This document shows positions 54,334 through 64,000 of a stretch of 64,000 bases of DNA, piece by piece. Source of the stretch: Taudactylus pleione. Taxonomy: Eukaryota > Chordata > Amphibia > Anura > Myobatrachidae. The notes beneath the pieces are model-generated. The model saw only the letters and a list, made by a program, of their open reading frames with translations, was not told the DNA's origin and made no database searches. A program made the position numbers and the translations under genes. How positions within the stretch are numbered: position 1 is the first letter of the stretch; each line of letters starts with the position of its first letter. The stretch lies in the NCBI GenBank assembly GCA_031769625.1, contig JAUIMM010000121.1:12644001-12708000 (forward strand). Reading direction: 5' to 3'.

Positions 54334-54841
54334 TAAGAAGCAAACAATCACAGCACTGTATCTGAGCAGTGCAATAATGTTAGTTTTGAAACAATGTAAC
54401 ATATGATGTTACATGAAAGTTTTGTGCAAAACCCTTAATAGTATTTCTCTAAATACTATAAGAAGCAAACTATCACAGCACTGTATCTGGGCAGTGCAAT
54501 AATGTTAGTTTTGAAACATACAGTATGTAACACAGCTACGTTAATGCTGCCAAATCTTACCAATCCACAGCATGTCTTTAACTAATCAGTATTTAATAAA
54601 CATAGCACAACACACTTTTTTTTCAAATCATATCATACATACTGCTTAGTAATATTTTCATAAATTAATGTTTTATGCACTTTTTTTAGCTTTAATTTTC
54701 AGCTACATAAAGAAAATATAAATCAAATCCACACTTATTACAACTTAATAATTAGGGAAAAACAAACTCCCGTAAATCAAAATAAAAACTGCTAAAATCA
54801 GTAGGAAGGACTAAACATCATTGCTCCCATGGAGCTGGCAC
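54334..54841 (+). repeat. Tandem duplication of about 123 bp, then AT-rich sequence
   Basis: AAGAAGCAAACAATCACAGC at 54336 and AAGAAGCAAACTATCACAGC at 54459 begin two copies that match for about 58 bases (to TTTTGAAACA). The first copy starts at the right target duplication of the foldback element. The rest is AT-rich with no gene. Confidence 0.7.
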
Positions 54842-55989
54842 TTAGGAATATGGGGCAACAAAAGATTGCTGATGCAGTAATTTTTTACACCTACACTTTG
54901 TTGCAGGCTGAGGCCGAGATGCAGCTGATGCCACCCACTGACTGGATCTGCAAGTGCCCTGGCCAGAGGTGGACTGCTCATGGACAGGGCTGGGGGCTGG
55001 AACAAATGAGGTGGTGGAACTCAATTTTTGGAAATGAAGAGAGGAGTGCTCCCGCATGCCCTCCTGGAATATGATGTTATACTCCAGTTCAACCTGGACG
55101 AGCTTCCGTTTGAGCTCATTCTGTTTCGGCAATAATGACACCATCTCAGAGAAGATGCGTGCATTGTCTATGCTTTCTGCATGCATTTCTCAGAGTAGGT
55201 CATCATTGCTAAGGAGGAGGAGAGGATCAGTTGGTGCATCTGGGGTGGTGTTGATACTGCCGCTCCCTTCCAGGACTGAGCCCCTTGAGCAGCAGCATCA
55301 AGGCCTTGAGGAGCATCATCCACATCTACAATGTAAAAAAAATTTAAGTATCAAATAATGTAATTTATGTATCAATATTACACACGCCTACCACCTCCTC
55401 TTCAATACACCCCAGAGCCATTTATTCCAATGATCCCAAGGATTGAGAGGGTCCTCCACCACCTGCCCCCTCGCATGTTTCCAGCAAGCTGACATTTTGG
55501 CCTTCAGCCTGCAACGGAAGTCTGCCCATCTGTCAAGAAAGATAATAAAACAAAAATGAAGTACTATAATACTAAACAATTTAAAGAAATCTTCTATAAA
55601 TTATATCTAATAGACATTTTTTTTTTCAGCATTATTGGTTTGTACATTTTTTTTATTCTAAGACCATGTTAACAGAAAATACTATAAGTAACCAAATATT
55701 GTGGTTGATGTCAGAACAATTCATACATTGTAAATTTAACTTTGTTTAATATACATTCATGCATTAGGATCCATGTTATAGCTTTGTTCAGTTATTATAC
55801 AGATAAACATATAGCACCCCTTTATTATCTGCACCAGTAGAGTTAGAAATCGTGCAGAACTGTGTGATGAAGTGAGGTTCATTCAAGAGAAGACAACAGA
55901 AACTGTGATGCAGACACCATATGGTTATGCTGCACCTGAATGTAACAATGCACACCAATAGCAACAAATACCATTACTGCTTTCCTACA

Positions 55990-56110
55990 CACTATATACT
56001 AAGCTGTGTTAGGAGATAAAGTGAACGGTGATAAGGTACCAGCCAATCAGCTCCTAACTGCCATGTCACAGGCTGTTTGAAAAATGACAGTTAGGAGTTG
56101 ATTGGCTGGT
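55990..56110. repeat. Palindromic repeat (AGCCAATCAGCTCCTAACTG)
   Basis: GTACCAGCCAATCAGCTCCT pairs with AGGAGTTGATTGGCTGGTAC around a spacer of about 36 bases. A related half lies at 62780-62800 (CATCCAATCAGCTCCCAACT). Confidence 0.8.
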
Positions 56111-56230
56111 ACACCACATAATACACACTGCATCACAACAATGATGATTTACACCACATAATACACACTGCATCACAACAATGATGATTTACACCACATA
56201 ATACACACTGCATCACAACAATGATGACCT
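56111..56230 (+). repeat. Three 40-bp tandem repeats
   Basis: Units at 56111, 56151 and 56191, each starting ACACCACATAATACACACTG; identical except at the very end of the third. It adjoins the palindromic repeat on its left. It falls inside the SANT relic span. Confidence 0.95.
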
Positions 56231-56480
56231 ATATTGTTTTTTTTTTCTCCCCTTTACAAAAATGTTGTACATTATTGATGTATTTTAATATTTTAATATA
56301 TTTTACCATATTTTAACTTCATATGGTGTATGGCCGATGGACGCCTCCATGCTGACTGCAATCTCTTGCCAGATCTGGGCTTTCATACATGTACCCATGA
56401 TGAATTTTCTCCATAGCATTGTTCACAAGGATGTTTAGTTCCTTCGTAATGAAGTGGGGCTGTATACTTCTGCCTCTTCC

Positions 56481-57099
56481 TCTTGAAGTAGGAGGCTCTG
56501 TGCTGGGCTCTGCAACTACAGGCTCTACAGTATGTGTGCAATGCTAGGGCCTGCCACTGCAGGTGGGTCATGGGTAATGGCATAGCTGGGCCCTGCAGCC
56601 TCCTCTATTTATAGCATAGTCTTAGTTATGCAGTGACCCCGGTAAGGTGTGCCTCAATGGAATCCATGAAGGAATGATAGCATGGTGCATGTGTGCGGAG
56701 TTTTATACGCTTTCCCGCTAATTGTTTTCTGACACAATTACATCCATATGCAGCAAATCAGATTGCACAGTTCGTTCCACGTGACACAACCCCAGCCCCC
56801 CCCCTCCCCCTCAGTGGATGTATTTAAGATGTTTTTCTGCATTGTACATGTTTGTTTCCATGATTAAGCTACCAGGATTCAAGTTGCTAGATTGCAGGAT
56901 AATTTGGCTCATTCCTTGGCATTTTTGTTAGCAGGTAAGTGTGTGTGTGTGTCTTCCAAGCCTCCACTTCTATTTTCTCAGCACAACATAGGTTTACCTT
57001 GATGTGTTTCTGTATGTTTTCCTTTCATAGAGTTTGCTTCATTTTATTTCTTCTTTAGAGATTTTTTCATTCAGAAAAGTAAATTTGTTTTCCAGCAGG
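56481..57099. other. No further gene; short (TG)n
   Basis: May include 5' sequence of the decayed partner gene and its element. A (GT)n tract starts at about 56937. Nothing else assignable. Confidence 0.45.
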
Positions 57100-57218
57100 A
57101 AAGTGTGTGTGTGTCTCCCTTGCCTCCAGGTAAATAAGTGTGTGTGTGTGTGTGTGTGTGTGTGTCTCCCTTGCCTCCAGGTAAATAAGTGTGTGTGTGT
57201 GTGTGTCTCCCTTGCCCA
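57100..57218 (+). repeat. TG-rich minisatellite, short array
   Basis: Three units of (GT)n TCTCCCTTGCCTCCAGG TAAATAA, the same unit as the large array at 59085-59775 about 1.9 kb away. Confidence 0.93.
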
Positions 57219-57534
57219 TATATTGCCTACTTTTGAAAACTATTTTCAGGGAGGTTGAAGGCGATAGTAGAATATGCAGCGTGACGAGCGCCACACCGCT
57301 GAGGGGGCGTGTCATGGTCCGCCCAAAGGGCATGTCTAGCTCCACCTATGGGTGTGTCTATAGTCAATCAGGGGTGTGTTCTGCAGTGGCAGGTGGAAAC
57401 TGTAAATCCGGCCCCCTCTCAGCACTTTTCTACAAACACTAATCATTGGATACTATTGGCAGGGCATTTTATGGTTAATATCAGGCTTGGTTACCCTCCC
57501 AACTTTAGCAGGAGGCTCCTGAAAGTACATATAT
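57219..57534. other. No gene seen
   Basis: Mixed sequence between a minisatellite and a direct repeat; no recognised element ends. Confidence 0.4.
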
Positions 57535-57618
57535 ATCAATCCATGAACCAAAACCCCATTATTTATTTATTATTGTGAGTGATTTAACAATGGTGAGTGC
57601 TGAGTTTTCTGTTTTTAT
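57535..57618 (+). repeat. 84-bp direct repeat, copy 1
   Basis: Matches 58415-58498 at 83 of 84 positions (G/T in TTTATTTAT versus TTTATGTAT). Starts ATCAATCCATGAACCAAAAC. Confidence 0.95.
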
Positions 57619-58414
57619 TTATTTAAGCAATGTGGTCACAAGCCACTTGCACCCCAGTCCTGGGAATGGTGAGTGCAGGTTTGCACCCCAAATCTGGATT
57701 GCGACTGCAGTGGATTTCTGACTTTGTTTATTTGGCTAATTTTTAATTAGCCTTTTTGTGATCACAGCTGTCTCATGCACCCCTGTGCAAGCTCATTTAT
57801 AATAACCTGTGTCAGCTGCCTTTTTGATAGTATGATAGAAGCTATGTTTGGTGACTTTCTTGCCTTTAAAAGCCATAAGTGGCAGGTAAGCTTTAAACCA
57901 AAAGAAGAAATAATTGGAGAATACCACTTTGCGCTTTTAGATGTAATAGTATAATATAACTTATCTTATGTGATAACTGGAGAACCTCTTCACAATAAAT
58001 CCTCAATGGGAGATGTGTGCTCCAGTGATAATGAACATGTAAAAATGAAAAACAAAAGAATTCTAGTGCAGACACCTTAAAACATATAGAATATAAATGT
58101 CCACAATAGTAAAAATGTCACAATTGGGCTCAAAATAATTTCCAAAGAAGGAATATTTTAATGAGTATTTTCCAAATGGTAAGATCCTCAATGTCAGATA
58201 CATATAGCAATTTCCATAGCTGGTACATCCAGAAATAACTTTTAAAAATGATGAAGGTGGCCTCCTACCAGAATCCAGTGATTATTGTGCATGTAGAGAT
58301 TTTATGGATGGTCTCACTTTAAACCAGTTAACATTTTTTCAGTTTAAACTCTGTGATAGCAGCTACCAGGTTTCCATAAGTCCCGTGATGAGGACTGCAG
58401 GCTTAAATGCATTG
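57619..58414. other. Interval between direct repeats, no gene
   Basis: About 800 bp of AT-rich sequence framed by the two 84-bp copies. No transposase or LINE frames seen. Confidence 0.5.
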
Positions 58415-58498
58415 ATCAATCCATGAACCAAAACCCCATTATTTATGTATTATTGTGAGTGATTTAACAATGGTGAGTGCTGAGTTTTCTGTTTTTAT
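58415..58498 (+). repeat. 84-bp direct repeat, copy 2
   Basis: See 57535-57618; offset 880 bp. It is followed by a (TA)n tract at about 58497-58536. Confidence 0.95.
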
Positions 58499-58619
58499 AT
58501 ATAGATATACAGATATATATATATATATATATATATCTCCATAAATTGTCCTCACACAATAGTAGTTACTCCTTGATATATCCAGATATCCAGTCAGTCA
58601 CAGGCATTAACTGCACTCT

Positions 58620-58674
58620 GAAAGGGCACTCACTGACAGCCATCCATTTATTGGCTGTCAGTGAGTGCCCTTTC
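58620..58674. repeat. Perfect 23-bp hairpin
   Basis: Arms 58620-58642 and 58652-58674 are exact complements with a 9-base loop; arm core AAAGGGCACTCACTGACAGC. Confidence 0.95.
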
Positions 58675-59084
58675 AAAGTGCACTTAGGAGACAATGCCAC
58701 TTCACATCACTAACTGATGTGCTGATGTCTCAAACAGTGCAGCACTGCGGATCAGTGCAGCGCTGCTGTTACTTACAGTTACTAGGCTCCACTCTGCCCG
58801 ATAAAACCACAGCTGCTGCGCCCGTGCATACTCAGCCACACTGCTGACTAGCGGCGGCCACCGCTACCCACAACCCCACAGTGGCCGGCCTTCAAATAAC
58901 ATGGCAACGTACGTCGTGACATCATGACGTTCCCCTGCAGGCCCCGTCCCTCAACATGCCGGAATCGCGCATGCGCAGTGCGATCATCAAGTAAACATTG
59001 CGGGGAAGCGGGAGGCTTCATTAAAAACCAGGAGCCTTCCGCTAAAATCGTGAGGGTAGGCAACTCTGCCCCTTGCCTCCCAGT
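58675..59084. other. No gene seen
   Basis: GC-richer stretch with CGCATGCGCAG at 58967. Short overlapping frames on both strands are not convincing. Confidence 0.45.
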
Positions 59085-59775
59085 AACTAAGTGTGTGTGT
59101 GTGTCTCCCTTGCCTCCAGGTAAATAAGTGTGTGTGTGTGTGTCTCCCTTGCCTCCAGGTAAATAAGTGTATGTGTCTCCCTTGCCTCCAGGTAAATAAG
59201 AGTGTGTGTGTGTCTCCTTTGCCTCCAGGTAAATAAGTGTGTGTGTGTGTCTCCCTTGCCTCCGGGTAAATAAGTGTGTGTGTGTCTCCGTTGCCTCTAG
59301 GTAAATAAGTGTGTGTGTCTCCCTTGCCTCCAGGTAAATAAGTGTGTGTGTGTCTCCCTTGCCTCCAGGTAAATAAGTGTGTGTGTGTCTCCCTTGCCTC
59401 CAGGTAAATAAGTGTGTGTGTTTCTCCCTTGCCTCCAGGTAAATAAGTGTGTGTATATGTGTCTCCCTTGCCTCCAGGTAAATAAGTGTGTGTGTCTCCC
59501 TTGCCTCCAGGTAAATAAGTGTGTGCGTGTCTCCCTTGCCTCTAGGTAAATAAGTGTGTGTGTGTCTCCCTTGCCTCCAGGTAAATAAGTGTGTGTGTGT
59601 CTCCCTTGCCTCCAGGTAAATAAGTGTGTGTGTGCCTCCCTTGCCTCCAGGTAAATAAGTGTGTGTGTGTGTGTATGTGTGTCTCCCTTGTCTCCAGGTA
59701 AATAAGTGTGCGTGTATGTGTCTCCCTTGCCTCCAGGTAAATAAGAGTGTGTGTGTGTCTCCCTTGCCTCCGGGT
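59085..59775 (+). repeat. About twenty units of TG-rich minisatellite
   Basis: Units of about 29-39 bp, each (GT)n + TCTCCCTTGCCTCCAGG + TAAATAA. Length variation is mostly in the GT run. Each unit reads as a pyrimidine tract ending CCAG directly followed by GTAAATAAG. The minus-strand open frame (GDTHTHLFTWRQ repeats) is a by-product of the repeat. Confidence 0.95.
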
Positions 59776-60526
59776 TAAAGCATGATAAAAAGTAAACTTT
59801 TTTTTTAATGTCAAATAGAGCGAAAAAAGCAAAAAAAAGTAGGAAAAAGGTGATTTGGGGTACTTTGAGGGCACTTTGAACAATTGTAAAAAAAATTCTG
59901 AAAAACAATTAATTTTCAATAAAAAAAATACTGTAATTAAATTTGAGATGCCTAAACGAAAAAGTTGATTTTGGGGTAATTTGAGGCCATTTTTCTAGCC
60001 CCAAAAATTAATTATTGGACTAATTAAGCTCATTTGAAACTTCCAATTGCCTAATTAGTCATTGGGGGGGGGGGTGTCCAAGGGGTTTAGCACGGTGTCC
60101 CGACATTTTGACCTTAAAATAAAAAATTTACTTTCCATCTTACACCCTCAGGGAGGTGAGTATAGACAAATGTGAATTCACTCTGACTGGTTCAGTGCGA
60201 GTTGCTAACTGGATTGCAAAAATTAATTTGCTATGCAGATTCTAAGAGAAAACAGTAACTCGCACCTCGCAATTTGCACCTAATTGAATTGACCCATGAA
60301 GCTGAGCTATTAATTTAGACAGGCTCCACCAAGTGTGTTTTATTTTTTAAAACTGTGAATATTTATACAGGAAACCTAGGCCATAACCATTTTCTTTACA
60401 TTGGTCAGGAATTAGGACAACTTGGAGCCTGATTCAATGTAATTTTTACCATGTGTAGTACACATTTGTGATGAGGGTCATGCAGACTGACAATATGAGA
60501 CAATCTTCTGATGAACATCATACAAT
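59776..60526. other. No gene; AT-rich, hairpin shared with 24.9 kb
   Basis: GGACTAATTAAGC at about 60016 and CCTAATTAGTC at 60050 resemble the hairpin at 24908-24951. AATTGAATTGACCCATG near 60280 looks like a palindromic element end. A G run lies at 60064-60073. Confidence 0.4.
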
Positions 60527-60894
60527 GGGCCAAATGTAATAGGGTGAGAGTTTAGAAAATGTGAGAGTTTAGCAGTAAACTCTCTTATTGGTCGAATTAT
60601 ATCTTAAAAATGGGAAACATCTGAATGTTACATTGGTCAAGTTTAAAAAGTGTGAGAGTTTACTGGTATACTCGCACATTTTCAAAGCTCTCCTGGAGTG
60701 TATTAAGAGAGGAGGGGGCCCGTGTGCATTCCCCATCCGGGGCCCCTCCTCTCTCTCCGGCAGCCGGCAGCAGACTGATGCGGCTGACCAGCGAACGCAG
60801 CATCAGTAGCCTCTGGCCACCAGAGAACTGCGCATGCGCAATTTCCTCACTGCGTATGTGCTAAATGCCGGAAAAATGGCACAGGGGCCATGTG

Positions 60895-62051
60895 CAGGGC
60901 CGAATTAAGGTCTGTGATGGGGCCCCTGGGCAACAAACATGTGGGAGCCCCTATTAAATGTGACAAACTGGGGGTATGTGCAATGGGGACCCCAGTAGTG
61001 TCAGTGCCCACAGTGGTAGTGCCCCATATGCAGAGCCCACAGTAGTGGTGGCATTTATGCAGTGCCCCCAGGAGTGGTGCCCCTTATGCAGTGCCCCTAT
61101 GCAATACTCCCATTAGTAGTGCCCCCAGTAGTCATGCCCCCTGTAGTTATGCCCCCTGTAGTAATGCCCCCTGTGGTTGTGTCCCCAATAGTAATGCCCC
61201 CTGTATAACTACCCCCAGTAGTAATACCCCTGTAGCTGTGCCCACAATAGTAATGCCCCCCAGTAGTCCTGCCCCCTGTGTGTGCCCAATAGTAATGCCC
61301 TAGTAGTAATGCCCCCTGTATAAATACCCTCAGTAGTAATACCCCTATAGTTGTGCCCCCAGTAGTAATGCCTCCTGTAGTAGTGCCCCAGTAGTAGTGC
61401 CCCCTGTAGTAGTGCCCCCTGTAGTAATGCCCCGCCTTCAAGTAGTAAAGCCCACAAGAGTAGAGGCCCCCAATATTAATGCCCCCTGAGTAATGCCCCC
61501 AATAGTAATGTCCCCCCCGAGTAATGCCCCCCGTAGTAATCCCCCCCGAGTAATGGCAGCAGTAGTAATACCCCCCCGAGTAATGGCCCCAGTAGTAATG
61601 TCCCCCCCTGAGTAATGCCCCCAGTAGTAATCCCCCCGAGTAATGCCCCCAGTAGAAAAGCCAATTGCACTTGAAAAAAAAAAGTTAATACTTACCTTAA
61701 GCCCCGCTCCCGCTGCCGTGCACGTCCATTCCTCCCGCCTGCTCCTCTGCACTATGGGAGACACGTCATGACGTCTCTCCCATAGTGCACTGCGTGAGCC
61801 GGAAGCCTGAGCTCACATATGAGCTCCAGTCTCCAGCTCCGGCTGACACTGCGGGGAGGGAGCCGGGCGCCCGCTGGTTACAATCAGCGGGCATCTGACA
61901 AATAATGCCTCCCTGCAGCGCCGGGGTTAGATTGGCCAGAGGAGGCGGAACTGGTTCCATCTCCTCCGGTTCACATTAACCCCGATGGGTGTGGGGGCCC
62001 TTCAGGTGTTCAGGTGTCACCCCTGTCGTCCCCCCCTTAATCCGGGTCTTG
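60895..62051. mobile_element. Non-autonomous hAT element, innermost of nest
   Basis: Starts CAGGGCCGAATTAAGG, ends CCTTAATCCGGGTCTTG. Flanks GCCATGTG (60887-60894) and GCCGTGTG (62052-62059) match at 7 of 8. Read in reverse, its interior order (ACGTCATGACGTCTCTCC palindrome, GGTAAGTATTAAC, minisatellite) equals that of the element at 22307-23276 although the ends differ. Confidence 0.9.
60985..61665 (-). repeat. GCCCCCAGTAGTAATGCCCCC minisatellite
   Basis: More than 25 units of 18-32 bp. On the minus strand the motif reads GGGGGCATTACTACTGGGGG, close to the arrays at 22640 and 50740. Open frames with Thr/Gly/Tyr repeats on the minus strand are by-products. Confidence 0.9.
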
Positions 62052-62221
62052 GCCGTGTGCACATTCTGCACCCATTTTAGATATGTCCCTGACTCTCCCC
62101 TTATTACATTTGGCCCCATGTTTCAGATTTCTCTAAACATTTTCACATTATATATTCTATACTTGTTTAGATTGTTAATGATTCTTAGGGGTCTATTTAC
62201 TAAGCAGTGATAGGAGACAGT

Positions 62222-62750
62222 GGCCCTGATTCAGAGCCGGACGCTCTGACAGAGCGCACGCTCTGAATCAGGGCCGTCCCTCTTACTGTTTGGAGCGGCC
62301 TCCTGGCCGCTCGCATAGCTGTGGGTGACCATAGCGAGCGGCCAAAATGATGGTCTCGATGGTCAAGACCATTGCGACCATCGGGCTTGCGACGAGACCC
62401 TTGTGGTAGGGTCTCGCTGCCGCAAGCTCTGGAGTGCTTTTGGCTTTATCAGAGCCAAAAGCACTCCCACTGACATCACTAGTGATGTCAGAGGGGCCGG
62501 CCCCAGACGGTAGGCGTTCCCATGGGAACGCCTCCGTCTGGGCAGCCACGCCCCCAAAGGGGGCGTGCTGTCAATCACCATCGACAGCACGCCCCCTTTG
62601 GTGCGAGACCCATAATGACGGCTTGGCCGTCGTTATTCGGATCCCGCGCATGCACACGACGGAGCCGCCTCCATTGTGCGCATGCGCATTTGGGCAACAT
62701 TGACCCGCTTGCGAGCGCTCAGCGCTCGCGAGCGGGTCTGAATCAGGCCC
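62222..62750. mobile_element. Harbinger-type MITE without clear TSD
   Basis: Starts GGCCCTGATTCAGAGCCGG and ends GGGTCTGAATCAGGCCC. Internal blocks match 10353, 12454 and 25180 (GGTAGGGTCTCG, CTGACATCACTAGTGATGTC, GTGCTGTCAATCACCATCGA). It sits inside a repeat related to 55990-56110 (AGCAGTGATAGGAGACAG on the left, AGTGATAAGGTGCCATCC on the right). Confidence 0.88.
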
Positions 62751-64000
62751 AGAGCAAAAAGTGATAAGGTGCCATCCAATCAGCTCCCAACTGACATTTT
62801 TCAAACATACAATAATATACATACAATAATTACACAATGTTAGATTAAAACAGCACATCAGGGAGTGGTCAAGATCTATATAGATAGATTCAATAATCCA
62901 AGGTACCAATACCACAATACAAAATGTAAGGGAAACCACCCCTAATTGGTTCTGATGCAGCTGTAGCCAAGGTGAAGTTTTTTAGTTTGTATATGTATTT
63001 TTTAAATAATGGAAAAATATCCCAATATCTGTAAGACAAGCACAATCCAACCACATATGAATAAAGAGCAGATGATTAACAGTAATCTATAATCTTCTGA
63101 GGAGGAAAAAAAGCAAGCAAATGAATATTCAGATCCAAATTTAAGACAGCATTTTTCCTTATATATCAATCATCTCAACATAGTATCTTTTTTATGCATC
63201 TGTAAGGTAAATATTTTTCCAGACTAGGTGCAAAAATATTCTTGTAGGAATCAAATTGTGGATCAATGTAGTTTCACTAGTCTGGATTAATTTAAGGTGT
63301 GGTAAAGCACATAATTAAATACCACAGTGATTAGTATCAGGTGAGTGCTAAAAAGGATAGTGAAAAAATACTGTTCAGTATAGTATGGTGCAAGTGGCTG
63401 CTGTATCCCATATACACGTGTAGTTAATGGGTCATGAGCGGACCTGCCTCCTATACCCTGGCAGTATGAAGAAAGATATTGGCATCTGCAGTTTATCCAG
63501 TCTAACTCACGGGGAGTCTGGTGAAATCAGCACAGGCTCCCTGGTGCAGTGTCCAGTAACTGAGAGTGCCATATATATAAGAAATAAACAGAAAATCATG
63601 AGAAGGAGGAAATCCTGAATGCTGCTGCCGTATATTTGAGTTATAATCTCAGAGAATATGAGGTGAGCGGTTCAGGAAGCTCCAATCCCAAAAGAAGAAA
63701 GATACAGGGAGAGAGCTGGTGTGTATAGGTCACTCTCACCCCACTGTTGTCTGAGACAGCGCAGTGGGTGGCCCAAAATTAGTAAGGTGATACCACCCAG
63801 CAAATCCCTGAAAAGAAAAAGGTACCTTATGTTGAGTCTGCTATAGCAGTGGTGTGCTCAGTTGAGTCCCCATGTGCACAGCGGGGGCTCCGTGGTCAGG
63901 ACGTACGTTTCACCAGAGAGTGGCTTTGTCAATTGAAGTCTGTATGAGCTCAGAACTGGTCGGGTATATATGTGTATGTCCGGCCAGTGATAGGTGAGAG
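62751..64000. other. No gene seen
   Basis: Right half of a repeat with CATCCAATCAGCTCCCAACT at 62774, then AT-rich sequence to the window end. Short frames (for example 63427-63618) have no recognisable domain. Confidence 0.45.

Larger units (their letters stand above)
54842..56480 (-). pseudogene. Relic of a second Harbinger SANT/Myb-like partner gene
   Basis: On the minus strand, 56475-56310 reads RSIQPHFITKELNILVNNAM and then, after a frameshift, QIWQEIAVSMEASIGHTPYE, the first half of a SANT/trihelix domain. An exon with a good acceptor (TTTCTTGACAG, ending at 55530) continues DRWADFRCRLKAKMSACWKH at 55529-55395, equivalent to RRWGDFKYRLKQKLADRARH of protein A in the 35.9-kb element. A further exon from about 55325 (after an ACATTGTAG acceptor) contains a helical region (LKRKLVQVELEYNIIFQEGM). 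Frame changes and stops show decay. No transposase is recognisable on either side, so only the partner half remains or the rest has been lost. Confidence 0.65.
60693..62091 (-). mobile_element. hAT MITE of the 35208/47649 family, interrupted
   Basis: On the minus strand it starts CAGGGACATATCTAAAATGG and contains TTTTTCCGGCATTT and GCGCATGCGCAG-like motifs, ending near CTTAATACACTCCAG. Flanks GCTCTCC and ACTCTCC suggest a decayed duplication. The hAT element 60895-62051 splits it. Confidence 0.8.
60527..62113. mobile_element. Outermost MITE of a three-level nest
   Basis: Left GGGCCAAATGTAATAGGG, right CCCTTATTACATTTGGCCC. Inside it lies the CTATAATGGG-family hAT MITE (60693-62091, reversed), and inside that the hAT element 60895-62051. 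GTGAGAGTTTAGAAAATGTG repeats at the left show it belongs with the palindromic AT-rich families. Confidence 0.8.

Noticed and set aside
59297..59919. 203-codon minus-strand frame of THTHLFTWRQ-type repeats
   Set aside because: By-product of the GT-rich minisatellite; no unique sequence of protein type.

Overview
The window looks like intergenic DNA from a large, repeat-rich vertebrate genome. The best guess is a frog (anuran amphibian): most of it is hAT and PIF/Harbinger miniature elements, palindromic elements with the CCCATAGCAACCAATCAGA core, L1/Tx1-like LINE relics and long minisatellites, a mix familiar from frog genomes. The species call is inference. I found no host protein-coding gene, tRNA, rRNA or CRISPR array; nearly all recognisable coding sequence belongs to mobile elements.

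Layout. 0-14.6 kb: hAT-like and palindromic miniature elements, a minus-strand L1 relic (ORF1 about 5.8-6.7 kb, start of ORF2 about 3.1-3.8 kb) split by later insertions, two Harbinger-type miniature elements (10353, 12454) and an odd pair of interlocked inverted repeats (13.3-14.4 kb). 14676-20242: a complete 5.6-kb hAT element with a perfect 8-bp target duplication, eight 160-bp tandem repeats upstream of its gene, and a BED-finger transposase gene carrying three lesions. 20.7-23.7 kb: a second minus-strand L1 ORF2 relic broken by two DNA transposons. 25-35.6 kb: more miniature elements, a LINE 3' end, and a Ty1/copia integrase fossil at 32.5-32.9 kb. 35937-43779: a complete 7.8-kb PIF/Harbinger element. 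43.8-54.3 kb: nested miniature elements. 54.8-56.5 kb: relic of another SANT-type Harbinger partner gene. 57-60 kb: TG-rich minisatellite. 60.5-62.8 kb: a three-deep nest of elements, then another Harbinger-type miniature element.

The most notable object is the 7.8-kb Harbinger element. It has a transposase gene flanked by two different, divergently evolved SANT/Myb-like genes, each of which reads through as a multi-exon gene with no lesion (342 aa from four exons; 220 aa from three exons). The transposase is dead: frameshift, loss of a catalytic Asp, and a miniature element inserted in its last exon. The same 14-bp end sequence (GGCCCTCATTCAGA) or a close variant occurs on at least five miniature elements in the window, so the element or its relatives probably moved them.

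Many element boundaries here are supported by target-site duplications read directly from the sequence (8 bp for hAT, 3 bp for Harbinger types). Nothing was searched against a database; family names rest on motifs, termini and target duplications.
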